NCBI GenBank assembly: GCA_026625165.1
Contig: CP112999.1
Coordinates: 310,001 to 374,000 of the forward strand
DNA: 64,000 bases
Direction of reading: 5' to 3'
Origin: Methanoregula sp.
GTDB taxonomy: Archaea > Halobacteriota > Methanomicrobia > Methanomicrobiales > Methanospirillaceae
How positions within the stretch are numbered: position 1 is the first letter of the stretch; each line of letters begins with the position of its first letter. This document shows, piece after piece, positions 43,325 through 52,825 of the stretch. The notes below the pieces were generated by a model, which was given only the letters and a program-made list of their open reading frames with translations, did not search any database and was not told the DNA's origin. The position numbers and the translations under genes are program-made.

Positions 43325-45623
43325 TCTTGTCGGCTTTCTTTGCCAGAACCCGGTGTACCGGAACCGTGTCGTACACACGAGCGTCACCGGACCGGAACCC
43401 CCACAGTACGGAACGTTGTCCTCCCCGCTAAACGACGCGATGGCAGGATACCTTGACCAGAGAGGGATGCGGCTCTATACCCACCAGTGTGATGCCATCA
43501 ACAACATCCGCAACGGGAAAGACGTCATCATCACTACCCCGACGGCAAGTGGCAAGACGCTTGCGTTTAATATCCCGGTATTTGAACGTCTCGCGGTCGA
43601 TCCGGACGCGCGGGCGCTCTATCTTTATCCGACAAAAGCGCTTGCAAACGACCAGCTGGCCACTCTGGAACAGATTGCGCGGTTCACCGGGATTTCCGCA
43701 CGACCTGCGATCTATGACGGGGACACGCCGCAGTCAAAACGGCCGGCAATCCGGGAGCATGCCCGGGTGGTCATCTCCAACCCGCATGAAATTCACCAGC
43801 TGCTCCAGTGGCATTCCAGGTGGAGCGATTTTCTTTCGAACGTAGAGTTCATCGTGATCGATGAGGCGCACCGGTACCGGGGAGTATTCGGATCCCATAT
43901 CGCACTTATGATCCGCAGGCTCATCCGGCTCTGCGATCATTACCGGTCCAGCCCCCGGTTCATCCTTTCGACCGCAACGCTTGCAAACCCGCGTGAGTTT
44001 GCCGGGCGGCTGACCGGCCGGGCGTTTGAACTCGTGGACAGGGACGGTTCGCCCCATGGCAGGAAGCATTTTGTTCTCTATAATCCTTTTTATGACGGGA
44101 TTGGCGAGCGCTCAACCCACCAGGAGACAAAAGACCTGCTGGTCTCGTGTACAAAAGCCGGCCTCCAGACGCTTTGTTTTACCGGCTCCCGGAAAATGGC
44201 AGAGCTGATCACCGTCTGGGCACGCGAGGACGCCCGGCTTTTCTCCCCAAAACTTGCCGGCTCGATCGCTTCGTACCGGGCCGGGTACCTCCCGGAAGAA
44301 CGCAGGGCGCTCGAACGGCAGTTCAAGGAAGGCTCCCTGAAAGGGGTGGTCTCCACAAACGCACTCGAACTCGGAATTGATGTCGGTTCGCTGGACGCCG
44401 TTATCATCTCGGGATATCCGGGCACCATGATATCGACCCGGCAGCAGGCCGGGCGTGCCGGGAGAAACGGGGGCGCATCGCTTGCCATCCTTGTCGCGCA
44501 GGCAAACCCGCTTGACCAGTATTTCATGAACCATCCCGACAAGTTTTTTAAGCGTTTGCACGAGCATGCGGTTGTGGACACGGATAACCCCTACATTGTC
44601 TCGGGGCACATGCTCTGCGCTGCGGCCGAGATCCCGTTACGGGATGAGGCGGGCGGAGAATATTTCGGGAAGGGGTACCTCCGTTTGCGTACAGAACTTG
44701 CGGCAAAGAACCTCCTGAAGCAGACCTCGCGCGGCTGGGTATATGCAGGGCGGGGCAGGGCAGCAGGCGCCGTAACTCTCGATGGCATTCCAGCCGAGAC
44801 GTTCCGGATCATGTGCAACGGGAGGCTGCTTGAGACCAAGGACCGGGCGCAGGCATTCCGCGAAGCTCACAAGGGTGCGATCATGCTGCATCAGGGGCAG
44901 AGCTATATCGTGAAGGAAATGGACCTTGAAACGCATACGGTCCGCGTCGTGGAAACCGATGTTGATTATCACACGCAGCCATTAAAGGAGGTCACCCTTG
45001 CTATTATCGAAAAACTCGAAACCCGGACGATCAACGATGCCCGATGTGCATTTGGCGAGGTGGAGGTGACTGAGCAGTACACCGCGTACAAGATCAAGCG
45101 AGGGGATACAATCATCGGCGTGGAGCCGCTCTCCCTCCCCCCGCTCACGTTCAGGACGATGGCATTCTGGATCATTCCTCCTGCCGCTCTCGAACAGGAA
45201 GTTACCGTGGCAGGACTCGACCTTGCCGGGGGACTGCATGGCGCGGAGCATGCAATCATCGCGCTGATGCCCCTCCATGTCCTGTGCGACCGGTGGGACA
45301 TCGGCGGTTTGTCATCACCGGTGTATGGTGACAGCGGCGAGCCGGTGATCTTTGTCTACGATGCGTATGAAGGGGGGATCGGGCTTGCCGAAAAGGCATT
45401 TGAGATCCTCCCAGTCCTCTTCTCCACTTCGCACGAGCTTGTCCGGGACTGCCGGTGCGAGGAAGGGTGTCCGTCCTGCATCTACTCCCCCAAGTGCGGG
45501 AATGACAACCAGCCGCTGGATAAAGAGGCGACATTGCGGATTCTCAAAGGCCTGTGCGGGGTGCCGGATGATAGGGCAGGGTGTGCGGCACTGCCATGTG
45601 AACCCGGACATGCTGCCCGGTAG
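43308..45623 (+). CDS. MrfA/Hrq1-like DEAH helicase with C-terminal zinc domain (DUF1998)
   Basis: A 771-residue superfamily 2 helicase. Walker A is TPTASGKT, motif II IVIDEAHRYRG, motif III ILSTATLANP. The second RecA domain has CFTGSRKMAEL, VSTNALELGIDVGSLDAV and RQQAGRAGRNGG. The C-terminal domain ends in CRCEEGCPSCIYSPKCG, the four-Cys signature of DUF1998 helicases such as MrfA and Hrq1. The family translocates 3' to 5' on DNA and acts in crosslink or bulky-lesion repair. ATG 43308 is taken as start, inside the exonuclease gene, so translation is coupled. Confidence 0.93.
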   Translation: MTAVVDLVGFLCQNPVYRNRVVHTSVTGPEPPQYGTLSSPLNDAMAGYLDQRGMRLYTHQCDAINNIRNGKDVIITTPTASGKTLAFNIPVFERLAVDPDARALYLYPTKALANDQLATLEQIARFTGISARPAIYDGDTPQSKRPAIREHARVVISNPHEIHQLLQWHSRWSDFLSNVEFIVIDEAHRYRGVFGSHIALMIRRLIRLCDHYRSSPRFILSTATLANPREFAGRLTGRAFELVDRDGSPHGRKHFVLYNPFYDGIGERSTHQETKDLLVSCTKAGLQTLCFTGSRKMAELITVWAREDARLFSPKLAGSIASYRAGYLPEERRALERQFKEGSLKGVVSTNALELGIDVGSLDAVIISGYPGTMISTRQQAGRAGRNGGASLAILVAQANPLDQYFMNHPDKFFKRLHEHAVVDTDNPYIVSGHMLCAAAEIPLRDEAGGEYFGKGYLRLRTELAAKNLLKQTSRGWVYAGRGRAAGAVTLDGIPAETFRIMCNGRLLETKDRAQAFREAHKGAIMLHQGQSYIVKEMDLETHTVRVVETDVDYHTQPLKEVTLAIIEKLETRTINDARCAFGEVEVTEQYTAYKIKRGDTIIGVEPLSLPPLTFRTMAFWIIPPAALEQEVTVAGLDLAGGLHGAEHAIIALMPLHVLCDRWDIGGLSSPVYGDSGEPVIFVYDAYEGGIGLAEKAFEILPVLFSTSHELVRDCRCEEGCPSCIYSPKCGNDNQPLDKEATLRILKGLCGVPDDRAGCAALPCEPGHAAR

Positions 45624-45636
45624 CAGCACGGGGAAT

Positions 45637-45879
45637 TTAGTCCACGAGCACAACCCGTTCTTGAGGTGCCTCAGGTTCTGGCAGGCTGTTGTCAAAGAGG
45701 AAAAGGTCATCAATACGTGCGTGCAGGGCTACAGCGACATCGTGAGCGAGTTTGAGCGACGGGTTATATTTCCCCTGCTCCAGAAAAACGATTGTCTCTC
45801 GCCGGACACCAATTTTTTTTGCAAGGTCGTCCTGCGTCATGGAAAGCCGTGTCCGGTATGCCTTTATCCTTGTCTGCAC
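45637..45879 (-). CDS. XRE-family helix-turn-helix regulator
   Basis: An 80-residue DNA-binding protein. [50 protein letters not shown] is a classic Cro/XRE helix-turn-helix with the R/QxTQ-DLA pattern; [10 protein letters not shown] follows, as in the short archaeal YgzD-like regulators. It probably represses its own operon with the DUF2178 gene upstream (28-base gap), through the twin palindromes at 46310-46361. Confidence 0.92.
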   Translation of the reverse strand: MQTRIKAYRTRLSMTQDDLAKKIGVRRETIVFLEQGKYNPSLKLAHDVAVALHARIDDLFLFDNSLPEPEAPQERVVLVD

Positions 45880-45907
45880 TGCGGTTTCCTCGCTTCATTA
45901 TGAATTT

Positions 45908-46294
45908 TTAGTCTACATCCCCTTTCCGGAATAGATACATCTGGAAGATGCCTGCAGAGAGTGAAAGGATAAGTATAGACGCCAATAGCGCGTTCTGGGT
46001 GCTGAGTTTGAGCATGCCAAGGTAATCCAGCCAGAAAAGAGCGAACATGAAGAAAAGGCCGGTCAGCCATGCATAGGATAATCCATATGCCCCGATCTTC
46101 TTCGACCTTTCGTCTGATTCCGGACCATCCCCGTATCTCCGGTGACGGGAAGTTCCGGCAATCAGGAAGGTAAATCCTGCACAGATTAAAATTGTGCCGA
46201 TAATGGTATCTCCCGCATTCAGGAAGATGGATGCGATACCACTGATGACCATCAGCGCTCCGATAATAATCCGAAAAAGATTCCTTGGTTTCAT
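45908..46294 (-). CDS. DUF2178-like small membrane protein
   Basis: A 128-residue protein with four hydrophobic segments (roughly 8-22, 29-45, 70-90, 100-120). The central loop GDGPESDERSKKIGAYGLSYAW matches the DERxxKI pattern of DUF2178. These proteins commonly sit beside an XRE regulator, but their function is unknown. ATG 46294 is preferred to GTG 46303. The overlapping TATA box and operator predict a very short leader and tight repression. Confidence 0.75.
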   Translation of the reverse strand: MKPRNLFRIIIGALMVISGIASIFLNAGDTIIGTILICAGFTFLIAGTSRHRRYGDGPESDERSKKIGAYGLSYAWLTGLFFMFALFWLDYLGMLKLSTQNALLASILILSLSAGIFQMYLFRKGDVD

Positions 46295-46303
46295 CCGTGT
46301 CAC

Positions 46304-46361
46304 GCTTATATGTTATCTATTTCTAACATTCATAGGTATTAATGTTATCTATTTCTAACAT
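46304..46361. promoter_or_regulatory. Twin palindromic operators and promoter of DUF2178/XRE operon
   Basis: Two identical 20-base sequences lie at 46310-46329 and 46342-46361, with starts 32 bases apart, about three helical turns. Each is ATGTTA, an 8-base spacer (TCTATTTC), then TAACAT, an exact inverted repeat. Copy 1 overlaps the probable TATA box CATATAAG (minus strand, 46305-46312). The layout fits cooperative binding of a dimeric XRE repressor. Confidence 0.7.
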
Positions 46362-46411
46362 CAAATTAAGAATGGCACTTTACTACTTAAATTCGGTTAA
46401 AAAATGGAAAA

Positions 46412-48064
46412 TTATTCTTGGATCGTGGAGCGGACTGACAGGAAGACCGGCCCCCGCACATCGACTTTCTTCTTGTTATCGGTGACTGCACGCATCGCGT
46501 AATCTTCAATCTTTAAGTTGATATCGCTGGGCAGTTTTGCCATCTTTACCTGGACTGTTGCTGGTCTCCCGCACCGGGCCGCTTCTTCAATACGGGCAGC
46601 AGCGAGTGCTGCAACTGCGCTCAGGTAGCTGATGCCGGTTGACACACCCTCTGTCCGAACCTGTTTCCACTTTTCCGCGTCAGGTACGCCAAGGATTGAG
46701 CCGTCATGGACAAACACTTCATTGGCGCATGCCGGGCCGCAGAGCTTTGCGTTTGATTCGGTCTCCTCAACGACAACACGGACCTTCCGGTTGCCAAGTT
46801 CCCCGTCCCATACATCGAACGAGCATGGGCCCGGGGCAGTTGCATGTGCGGCGGCAACCCGGGCAATGGCAGCTGCAAGCAGTTTTCCCTCAATTGAGGA
46901 AGGCTCCTCGCGGAGGTGGACAGCATGGGAGATCTCATGATCGGTGACCGGTTTTGGGAAGAACTGCGGGAAGACGAGCTGCCTCACATCGTCTGCATTA
47001 TAAGCGATAATGGCAAGCCGCTCGACCCCGAGCCCGAGGTTCATGACCGGGACACCGATCCCATACTCCGCGAGTGCCGAGGGAGAGTACATGCCAAACG
47101 TCGCAACCTCAACCCAGCCGTGCACCGGGTGCCGGGCATACACTTCGGTCTGGGTGTCCGGCATATAGTACTTGGACCGTTTCTCATCGGGCTGGAAACG
47201 GAAATCGGTGTACCCGAACGCGGACAGGAGCGCTTCGCTGACCGCTTTTCCCTCGTCATTGGTGATGTCCTCTCCCGCAACAATGCATGACGCGGAGTGG
47301 TAGGTCATAAGACGGGTCGGGCTTTCGGCCTGCTCGCGCCGGAAACAGCGGTCAACCGAGAAGAGCCGGATGGGCAGCGGTGCCCGTTCCCAGATGGCGC
47401 CAAGGGTTAAAAACCAGCCGCTCGTCATGTGGCTGCGCAGGGTGCTGCGCGAGGATTCGGGGGCAAGGGCTTTGAACTCGGGGAAGACCGCATCGAGAAT
47501 ATGGACCACCAGTGCATCGTCGACACCGAGGACCTTTGCGAGCTCGATCGTGAGCTCGTCCCCGTCGATCTCGGACTTCTTGTACGCGTGGAGTGTTTCC
47601 CGCAGGTGTTCCTCGGTCTCGGTCGTCATGGGCCGGTACGGCTCACCTACCGGGTGCGCCTTGGCCGGGTCGGTGTCGCCGTGGGCAAGAGGGCTCTGGT
47701 GGCTTCTCAACAGGTCATTGATCTCGTCCAGTTGCTTGCGTGAAATCCCCACATTCGGGCGCGGGAGCCCGCCGAGATAAAAGACCCGGTCGAGTACCGC
47801 CATCGCTTCGGGCCCGAACTGCCGGTAGATATCCTTTTCCTCAACGATCACAGGGTTCTCCGCCTCATCAAAGCCGAGCGCGAGATAGGTCTCGCGCAAC
47901 CGGTTGATGGTTGCAAAGACCGGGTGAGCCTGCGCCCGCTTGTAGGCCAGGCACGGGTACCGTCCGGCATGGCCTGAGGGGGTGAGCACCGACGGCCCCT
48001 CGTGCCATGCCCCCTCAAAATTCTCATGCGCCTTTCTCTTCCAGTCGTCAGGATTGAACTTCAT
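46412..48064 (-). CDS. sepS: O-phosphoserine-tRNA(Cys) ligase (SepRS)
   Basis: A 550-residue class II synthetase that charges tRNA-Cys with O-phosphoserine; SepCysS then converts it to Cys-tRNA. The start [20 protein letters not shown], the motif 2 region [26 protein letters not shown] and motif 3 [16 protein letters not shown] are characteristic of the SepRS branch near PheRS. The C-terminal part has [11 protein letters not shown]. Nearly all organisms with it are methanogens or close relatives. Its start overlaps the taw1 stop by four bases; SepCysS is not in the window. Confidence 0.96.
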   Translation of the reverse strand: MKFNPDDWKRKAHENFEGAWHEGPSVLTPSGHAGRYPCLAYKRAQAHPVFATINRLRETYLALGFDEAENPVIVEEKDIYRQFGPEAMAVLDRVFYLGGLPRPNVGISRKQLDEINDLLRSHQSPLAHGDTDPAKAHPVGEPYRPMTTETEEHLRETLHAYKKSEIDGDELTIELAKVLGVDDALVVHILDAVFPEFKALAPESSRSTLRSHMTSGWFLTLGAIWERAPLPIRLFSVDRCFRREQAESPTRLMTYHSASCIVAGEDITNDEGKAVSEALLSAFGYTDFRFQPDEKRSKYYMPDTQTEVYARHPVHGWVEVATFGMYSPSALAEYGIGVPVMNLGLGVERLAIIAYNADDVRQLVFPQFFPKPVTDHEISHAVHLREEPSSIEGKLLAAAIARVAAAHATAPGPCSFDVWDGELGNRKVRVVVEETESNAKLCGPACANEVFVHDGSILGVPDAEKWKQVRTEGVSTGISYLSAVAALAAARIEEAARCGRPATVQVKMAKLPSDINLKIEDYAMRAVTDNKKKVDVRGPVFLSVRSTIQE

Positions 48065-48960
48065 TGCACTCGCTCCAGGCAGACCACCCTGCTGAGCCGG
48101 TTCTCATCTTTTAATTTGTAATCGCATGCTGCTGAAATCTGCTCCGCAAATTTGCGGACACGTTCATGCTCCGGCATATTCTCCCTTTTTAATCGGTTTC
48201 TACTGTATCCCAGATACATGTATCCCTTCACCTCAACAAAGGATGCCCCCGAGTCCTGCAGCAGCCCCGCGTATTGTTCCGGGGCAATGTCATTCAAACC
48301 ACCGACAAGGGTTATCCGCACCGCAGACCGCCGTTTTCCCAGCAGGTGCAGGCTCTCCTGCACCCGTTCCCAGAAATCTCCTATTGGGCGGCACGTTTTC
48401 ATGTACGTCTCCCTGTCAGGAGCATCAAGCGAGACATACGTCTGGTATGGGTGGCACCTGGCGAGCATCTCCGGGTTCGTGCCATTGCTCACAAGGAATG
48501 TCGTGTAACCTTTCTGGTGGAAGAGGTCGATGAGCTCCGGGAGATGACTGTACAACGTGGGCTCTCCGGAAAGGGAGATTGCGACATGTTTTGGATCTAA
48601 GGCTTCCTGCCACCGCTCATCAGTCACCGTGTTATCGAGCACTGCGTTATACCCGGCGAGGGCTTTTTTCTGGAGCTTTTGGATGCCCGCAAGAATAACC
48701 TCAGGAGAGCACTCCTCTTCTTGAGTAACTTCGTGTTCGAACGAGCGCCAGCAGAAGAGGCAGCGCTGGTTGCAGCGCAGGGTGGGAGTCATCTGGACGC
48801 AGCGGTGGCTCGCGATCCCGTAGAACTGGTGCTTGTAGCACATCTCACCTCCGGCAAGCGCCCGCTTGCACCACATGCAGGGCTTGAGCGCTGCAGAAGA
48901 CTCCGGCGAAAAAAACTGGTAGCCCTGTTTTTTCAGGGCGTCACATGGTGCTGATGGCAT
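48061..48960 (-). CDS. taw1: tRNA 4-demethylwyosine synthase Taw1 (radical SAM)
   Basis: A 299-residue radical SAM enzyme that condenses pyruvate carbons onto m1G37 of tRNA-Phe, making the tricyclic base of wyosine. The SAM cluster motif is [12 protein letters not shown] (CxxxCxxC). N-terminal [21 protein letters not shown]-like Cys supply the second iron-sulfur cluster. [16 protein letters not shown] and [10 protein letters not shown] are family features. ATG 48960 is chosen where similarity begins; it lies inside argS by 20 bases, implying coupling. The partner Taw2 is not in the window. Confidence 0.94.
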   Translation of the reverse strand: MPSAPCDALKKQGYQFFSPESSAALKPCMWCKRALAGGEMCYKHQFYGIASHRCVQMTPTLRCNQRCLFCWRSFEHEVTQEEECSPEVILAGIQKLQKKALAGYNAVLDNTVTDERWQEALDPKHVAISLSGEPTLYSHLPELIDLFHQKGYTTFLVSNGTNPEMLARCHPYQTYVSLDAPDRETYMKTCRPIGDFWERVQESLHLLGKRRSAVRITLVGGLNDIAPEQYAGLLQDSGASFVEVKGYMYLGYSRNRLKRENMPEHERVRKFAEQISAACDYKLKDENRLSRVVCLERVQ

Positions 48961-50629
48961 CGATCCCAAGTGTCTCAAGGGACTCTTTGAGCGTGTTCTG
49001 CGCCGCTTTAACAAGCGTGAGCCGACGGTCCCTGACGGCCCCCTCGCTTTTTAAGACCGGTTCGAAGTGGTAGAACGAGTTGAAGGTGTCAGCGAGTTCG
49101 CGGGCATATGTCGCAAGAATGTGCGGACGGAGTTCAGCAACAACCTTTTCGATGACAATGGGGAATTTTGCGATCTGTTTGGCAAGCGCGATCTCCTGTT
49201 CTGTCTCAAGCTCGCAGCATTCGGTATATGTGTCCGCCTTCTCAAGAATGCTGCAGGCACGGGCATGGGCATACTGGATGTACGGGCCGCTCTGTCGCTC
49301 GAAGTTGAGCGCTTCGTTCCAGTCAAACACCGTGCTTTTTTCGGGTGAGACTTTAACGATATCGTACCGTATCGCCGCGAGCGCTACCGACTTCGCAATC
49401 GAATTTCTCATGCCCTCGTCAAGGTCCGGCCTTCGCACGGTCACTTCATCATATGCGCGTTTTGTGACCTCGGTGATCAGGTCGTCGGCAGAAACGAACT
49501 TTCCCGCCCGAGTGCTCATCGAGCCTTCGGGGAGCGAGACAAATTCGAAATGGACGATCTCAGGTGCTTTCTCTCCCAAAAGCCTGAGCGTGCACTGGAG
49601 TTGTGCCCCAATTAGCTTGTGATCAGCGCCCAGTACATCGATGACCCGGTCGAAGTTGGCTGCCTTCCACGCATGGTAGGCAAGGTCCCGGGCGGCATAC
49701 ACCGAAGTGCCGTCCGTGCGCCGGATCACGTACTTGTTCTCAAACCCGAATTCCGCAAGATCGAGTGCAAGCGTGCCCTCCTCCCGTGCCTGCGGAAGTT
49801 TTTTGATCCTGCCAACCATCCGTCTGGTGTCCCCGTTCCGGATGAAATCGCTCTCCCAGACAAACCTGTTATGGGCGACGTTGAGATTTTTTAGGGTAAC
49901 CGCAAACCCGTCAAGGCAGCGGGACACCTCTTTCCTGAATTTTTTAACCGTTGCAGGATCACCGTTTTCGACCAGTTGCATCAGGCAGTCGACCTGCCCG
50001 GTAATGGCGGGATCTTTTTCTATCTCCCGGTTTGCAGCGATGTAGATCCGGGCGATGTGGGCGTCCTCTTTTTCCCAGTCCGCCTGTGCACTGTCGAGGT
50101 GGTCAAACCCCCAGATTACAATCGCAATCTGGCGCCCCATGTCGTTCACATAATACTGCACCTCAAGCCGGTACCCTGCCTTCCGGAACGCCCGCGCGAG
50201 CGTGTCGCCGATGATTGAGTTCCTGATATGTCCGACGTGGAGCGGCCCGTTCGGGTTTGCGCTTGTGTGCTCAAGGACAACCCGGTCCGGCTTTTTTGCA
50301 TGCGACCCGTAGCCTTGTTGGGTTGCAGCCTTTAAGATGCCGGCAAGATACGAACCGTCAAAGTAAAAGTTCAGGTACGGCCCGGATGCCTTCACGGTCG
50401 AAGATGCAGTCTCCCTGATCTTTTCTGAATATTGGGCAACAAAGTCCTGCGCCCATTTCGCCGGGGGGATCTTCCTGATTTTTGCGACGATGAATGCCTG
50501 TGTTGATGAAAGGTCGGCATGCTCCCCGCCGTCCACGAGGCTGACATCCCGGATCCCGGAAGATTCCTGCAGTATTCTGGCAATCGCGTCATACCGCAGT
50601 TTAAAGTCGCTCTTCCCGTCTTCCATCAC
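48941..50629 (-). CDS. argS: Arginyl-tRNA synthetase
   Basis: A 562-residue class I synthetase. An N-terminal Add-1 domain (about 1-100) is followed by the HIGH-box region HTSANPNGPLHVGHIRN, then KADDL-like sequence, MSTRAGKFVSADDL (KMSK-like loop without a standard KMSK) and the anticodon-binding domain DALR at the end (ADTFNSFYHFEPVL, RLTLVKAAQNTL). All are typical of archaeal ArgRS. The start overlaps the aRF1 stop by four bases. Confidence 0.96.
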   Translation of the reverse strand: MMEDGKSDFKLRYDAIARILQESSGIRDVSLVDGGEHADLSSTQAFIVAKIRKIPPAKWAQDFVAQYSEKIRETASSTVKASGPYLNFYFDGSYLAGILKAATQQGYGSHAKKPDRVVLEHTSANPNGPLHVGHIRNSIIGDTLARAFRKAGYRLEVQYYVNDMGRQIAIVIWGFDHLDSAQADWEKEDAHIARIYIAANREIEKDPAITGQVDCLMQLVENGDPATVKKFRKEVSRCLDGFAVTLKNLNVAHNRFVWESDFIRNGDTRRMVGRIKKLPQAREEGTLALDLAEFGFENKYVIRRTDGTSVYAARDLAYHAWKAANFDRVIDVLGADHKLIGAQLQCTLRLLGEKAPEIVHFEFVSLPEGSMSTRAGKFVSADDLITEVTKRAYDEVTVRRPDLDEGMRNSIAKSVALAAIRYDIVKVSPEKSTVFDWNEALNFERQSGPYIQYAHARACSILEKADTYTECCELETEQEIALAKQIAKFPIVIEKVVAELRPHILATYARELADTFNSFYHFEPVLKSEGAVRDRRLTLVKAAQNTLKESLETLGIDAISTM

Positions 50630-51897
50630 AAACCCGTCCTGTACCTCAGGATCGCTGCAATGCCGCCGAATGCAGAGAAGAGGATCGAACCCTCTTCAAA
50701 ATCATCTGAAATTATCTCGACTTTCGCGCTGCTCTGGTCGGCAAGTTTTGTCAGTTCGTCAATAATGTCAATCTCTTCCTCAAGCGCAAGTGGCGCCGTG
50801 CACTTCGGGCAGGTGCCCGGTGCAATGTCCTTGACTGTTTTTCCCGGCTCCATACTGACGGTCCGTTCATCAGTATGCCCGCAGCTCTGGCATCTTACCT
50901 TCAGCCGTGACTTGCGCAGGTTTGCCGAAAGCAGCAGGGTATCGATCGCGCCGATCTCGAGGTTTTTACGGATGCTCTCCTCACCATATGCGGCAAGCCC
51001 TGCTTCCTTTACCAGCTCCTTGAGGAACTTGTCCATGAACGCCTTCTCCTTGATCACGGTCATGCCCTTGAGCGCGTCCTTTGCCGAGTCCACAAGCTCT
51101 GACAACCCGTCTTCGTTGGTGTACGCAACATCAAACAGACCGATGATCCGTTTCTGGATCTCGTGGTGGAGGAAGGATCCTGCCTCAAACTCTTCCTTGG
51201 TGGGACTGGGCCCGCCGATCAGGACGCCCTTGAACCGCTCAAAAAAGTCCTTTTCCGCCAAGAAGATCGCGCTTGAGCGCTCCCCGACTTTTGTGTAAAA
51301 TTCGTTAATCGCGATCTCACGGAGGCGCCCGAACCGGGCTGCTGACTGGCCGCCTTTGCGCTGTTTGCCGGGGACCGTTGAGGTCGCTCCCCCCATCGGC
51401 TCGATCCGGTTGCCGCGTAAAAATCCCCAGTAAGCTTCCCGCCGGTCGAGCACGAGGAGCCCGTACACGGCCTTTTCTTCAAGCATCTGCTTGAGCGGCT
51501 CGAGCTCGAACTTCGAGCTGCAGCGGTACATGTAGAGGTTGAGGGGTTCGGGGGGTTCGATGATGGTGCACTGGAGGTCCGTCCGGTCTCCATAGAGCTG
51601 GACAGTCCCGCAGAAGACCGCCATGCCGTGTTCCGGGGGCTTCTTGTAGTACTTGAGCCTGGACAGGATTGACGAGATCGCGCTTTGTACATTCGTACGG
51701 GTCTGCTTGCTTTTTATGTTGGCGCACTGCCCGAACTCGTCCTTTAACTGCCCGGTCACGTCGTAGATCTGCTTGTCGGGCGGGATATAGAGCGTGATCA
51801 GCTCAGTCCCGTCCCCCTGCTGGAGCTCAAGCTTCTCAAGCGTCTTTTTAAACTCGTAGCGCCGGCGCGCCTCATCCATCTCAACCACTTCTGCCAT
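50626..51897 (-). CDS. prf1: Peptide chain release factor aRF1
   Basis: A 423-residue release factor recognising all three stop codons. The N-terminal codon-reading motif NIKS is at 60-63, GGQ at about 182-184 (KGGQSAARFGRLR) triggers peptide release, and domain 3 ends in the zinc-binding CQSCGHTDE and CPKC, typical of archaeal aRF1. First gene of the aRF1-argS-taw1-sepS operon. Confidence 0.97.
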   Translation of the reverse strand: MAEVVEMDEARRRYEFKKTLEKLELQQGDGTELITLYIPPDKQIYDVTGQLKDEFGQCANIKSKQTRTNVQSAISSILSRLKYYKKPPEHGMAVFCGTVQLYGDRTDLQCTIIEPPEPLNLYMYRCSSKFELEPLKQMLEEKAVYGLLVLDRREAYWGFLRGNRIEPMGGATSTVPGKQRKGGQSAARFGRLREIAINEFYTKVGERSSAIFLAEKDFFERFKGVLIGGPSPTKEEFEAGSFLHHEIQKRIIGLFDVAYTNEDGLSELVDSAKDALKGMTVIKEKAFMDKFLKELVKEAGLAAYGEESIRKNLEIGAIDTLLLSANLRKSRLKVRCQSCGHTDERTVSMEPGKTVKDIAPGTCPKCTAPLALEEEIDIIDELTKLADQSSAKVEIISDDFEEGSILFSAFGGIAAILRYRTGL

Positions 51898-51899
51898 CC

Positions 51900-51931
51900 G
51901 GAAAAGTCCAACCTCTTGTAAAGCTATAACC
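51900..51931 (-). promoter_or_regulatory. Promoter of aRF1-argS-taw1-sepS operon
   Basis: On the minus strand TTATAGCTTTAC (51918-51929) is a TATA-like box about 28 bases before the aRF1 ATG. This predicts a nearly leaderless mRNA within the 37-base gap after the hydrolase gene. No ribosome binding site is seen, in agreement. Confidence 0.45.
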
Positions 51932-51934
51932 TAT

Positions 51935-52825
51935 TCACCCGCGGGTGCCATAAATTTGCGCCCATTGCTCTATAATCCGGTCGTCAACATCGCTGCCGAT
52001 GCCGTGCCCGCTGTTAAATTCCGTGAATGTTCTGGGGTCCTGCGCCAGTTCGTAGAGTCCTTGGCCATCCGAAAATGGTATGATGTTGTCTGTTTTTGAG
52101 TGGAATATCCAGACGGGTCTTGGGGAGATCCTGCCGATATAATTGTCCGGATCAATTGATAACAAAAACTTCCGAGCATCGCCGGAGTACTGGTCGCCTG
52201 CCATGCCAAACCCTGAAGTCGATACCCCGATATAACCGGCAAACTGAGGGTCGGTAACCGCAGCGACCGAGGCATACCGTCCCCCGTTGCTTGATCCCAA
52301 TGCGTAGACCGGAACACCAAACCTGTCGGCAAGCATCCCGCGTGCTGTTGAAATGTCACAGACAATGCTGTAGACCTGTGGCCACTGCCCTTTTTCAAAC
52401 GCCGCAAAGTCTTCCTGCGGGTTGAACGGGTAGCCCGGGGTCTCCGCGCCATTGCCCCGGACATCCACAAAGAGGAACGCGTACCCTGCGGAGGCGTACT
52501 GTACCATTCTCTGTTCGTGCCCGGCAATCTTCTCACCTGCTCCCGGCACATATACGATTGCGGCTTTCGGCTGCTTTGGGGCAGCAAGGTACGAGATCAC
52601 ATCACCGGACGGGGTGTGCATCACGATCCGCGTTTTTGTGCAAGTCCCGTTGGAAAAGAGCACTTCTTCGCTTGTGGTAACCGGTGCGCAGGTGACGGAT
52701 AGGACGCCGTTGTTGTCCACCGAATAGGATGCTTTATGGCCTGTACCGGTACATCCTGCGCAGATACAGAGTGCGATGATACACCCGACAACAAGAACCG
52801 GACGCAACGTTACCCCCTCGTGCAA
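51935..52825 (-). CDS. Secreted alpha/beta hydrolase, lipoprotein
   Basis: A 296-residue exported hydrolase. The signal peptide ends in ICAGC, a lipobox. The fold signatures are AIVYVPGAGEK, the DVRGNGAETPG region, the nucleophile elbow ALGSSNGGRYAS (GxSxG), a catalytic Asp near FHSKTDNIIPF and His in FNSGHGIG. It resembles dienelactone-hydrolase or acyl-peptidase-like esterases. Its ATG lies 16 bases inside the Nudix gene, so it is the last gene of the que operon, an unexpected place for an exported lipoprotein. Confidence 0.82.
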   Translation of the reverse strand: MHEGVTLRPVLVVGCIIALCICAGCTGTGHKASYSVDNNGVLSVTCAPVTTSEEVLFSNGTCTKTRIVMHTPSGDVISYLAAPKQPKAAIVYVPGAGEKIAGHEQRMVQYASAGYAFLFVDVRGNGAETPGYPFNPQEDFAAFEKGQWPQVYSIVCDISTARGMLADRFGVPVYALGSSNGGRYASVAAVTDPQFAGYIGVSTSGFGMAGDQYSGDARKFLLSIDPDNYIGRISPRPVWIFHSKTDNIIPFSDGQGLYELAQDPRTFTEFNSGHGIGSDVDDRIIEQWAQIYGTRG

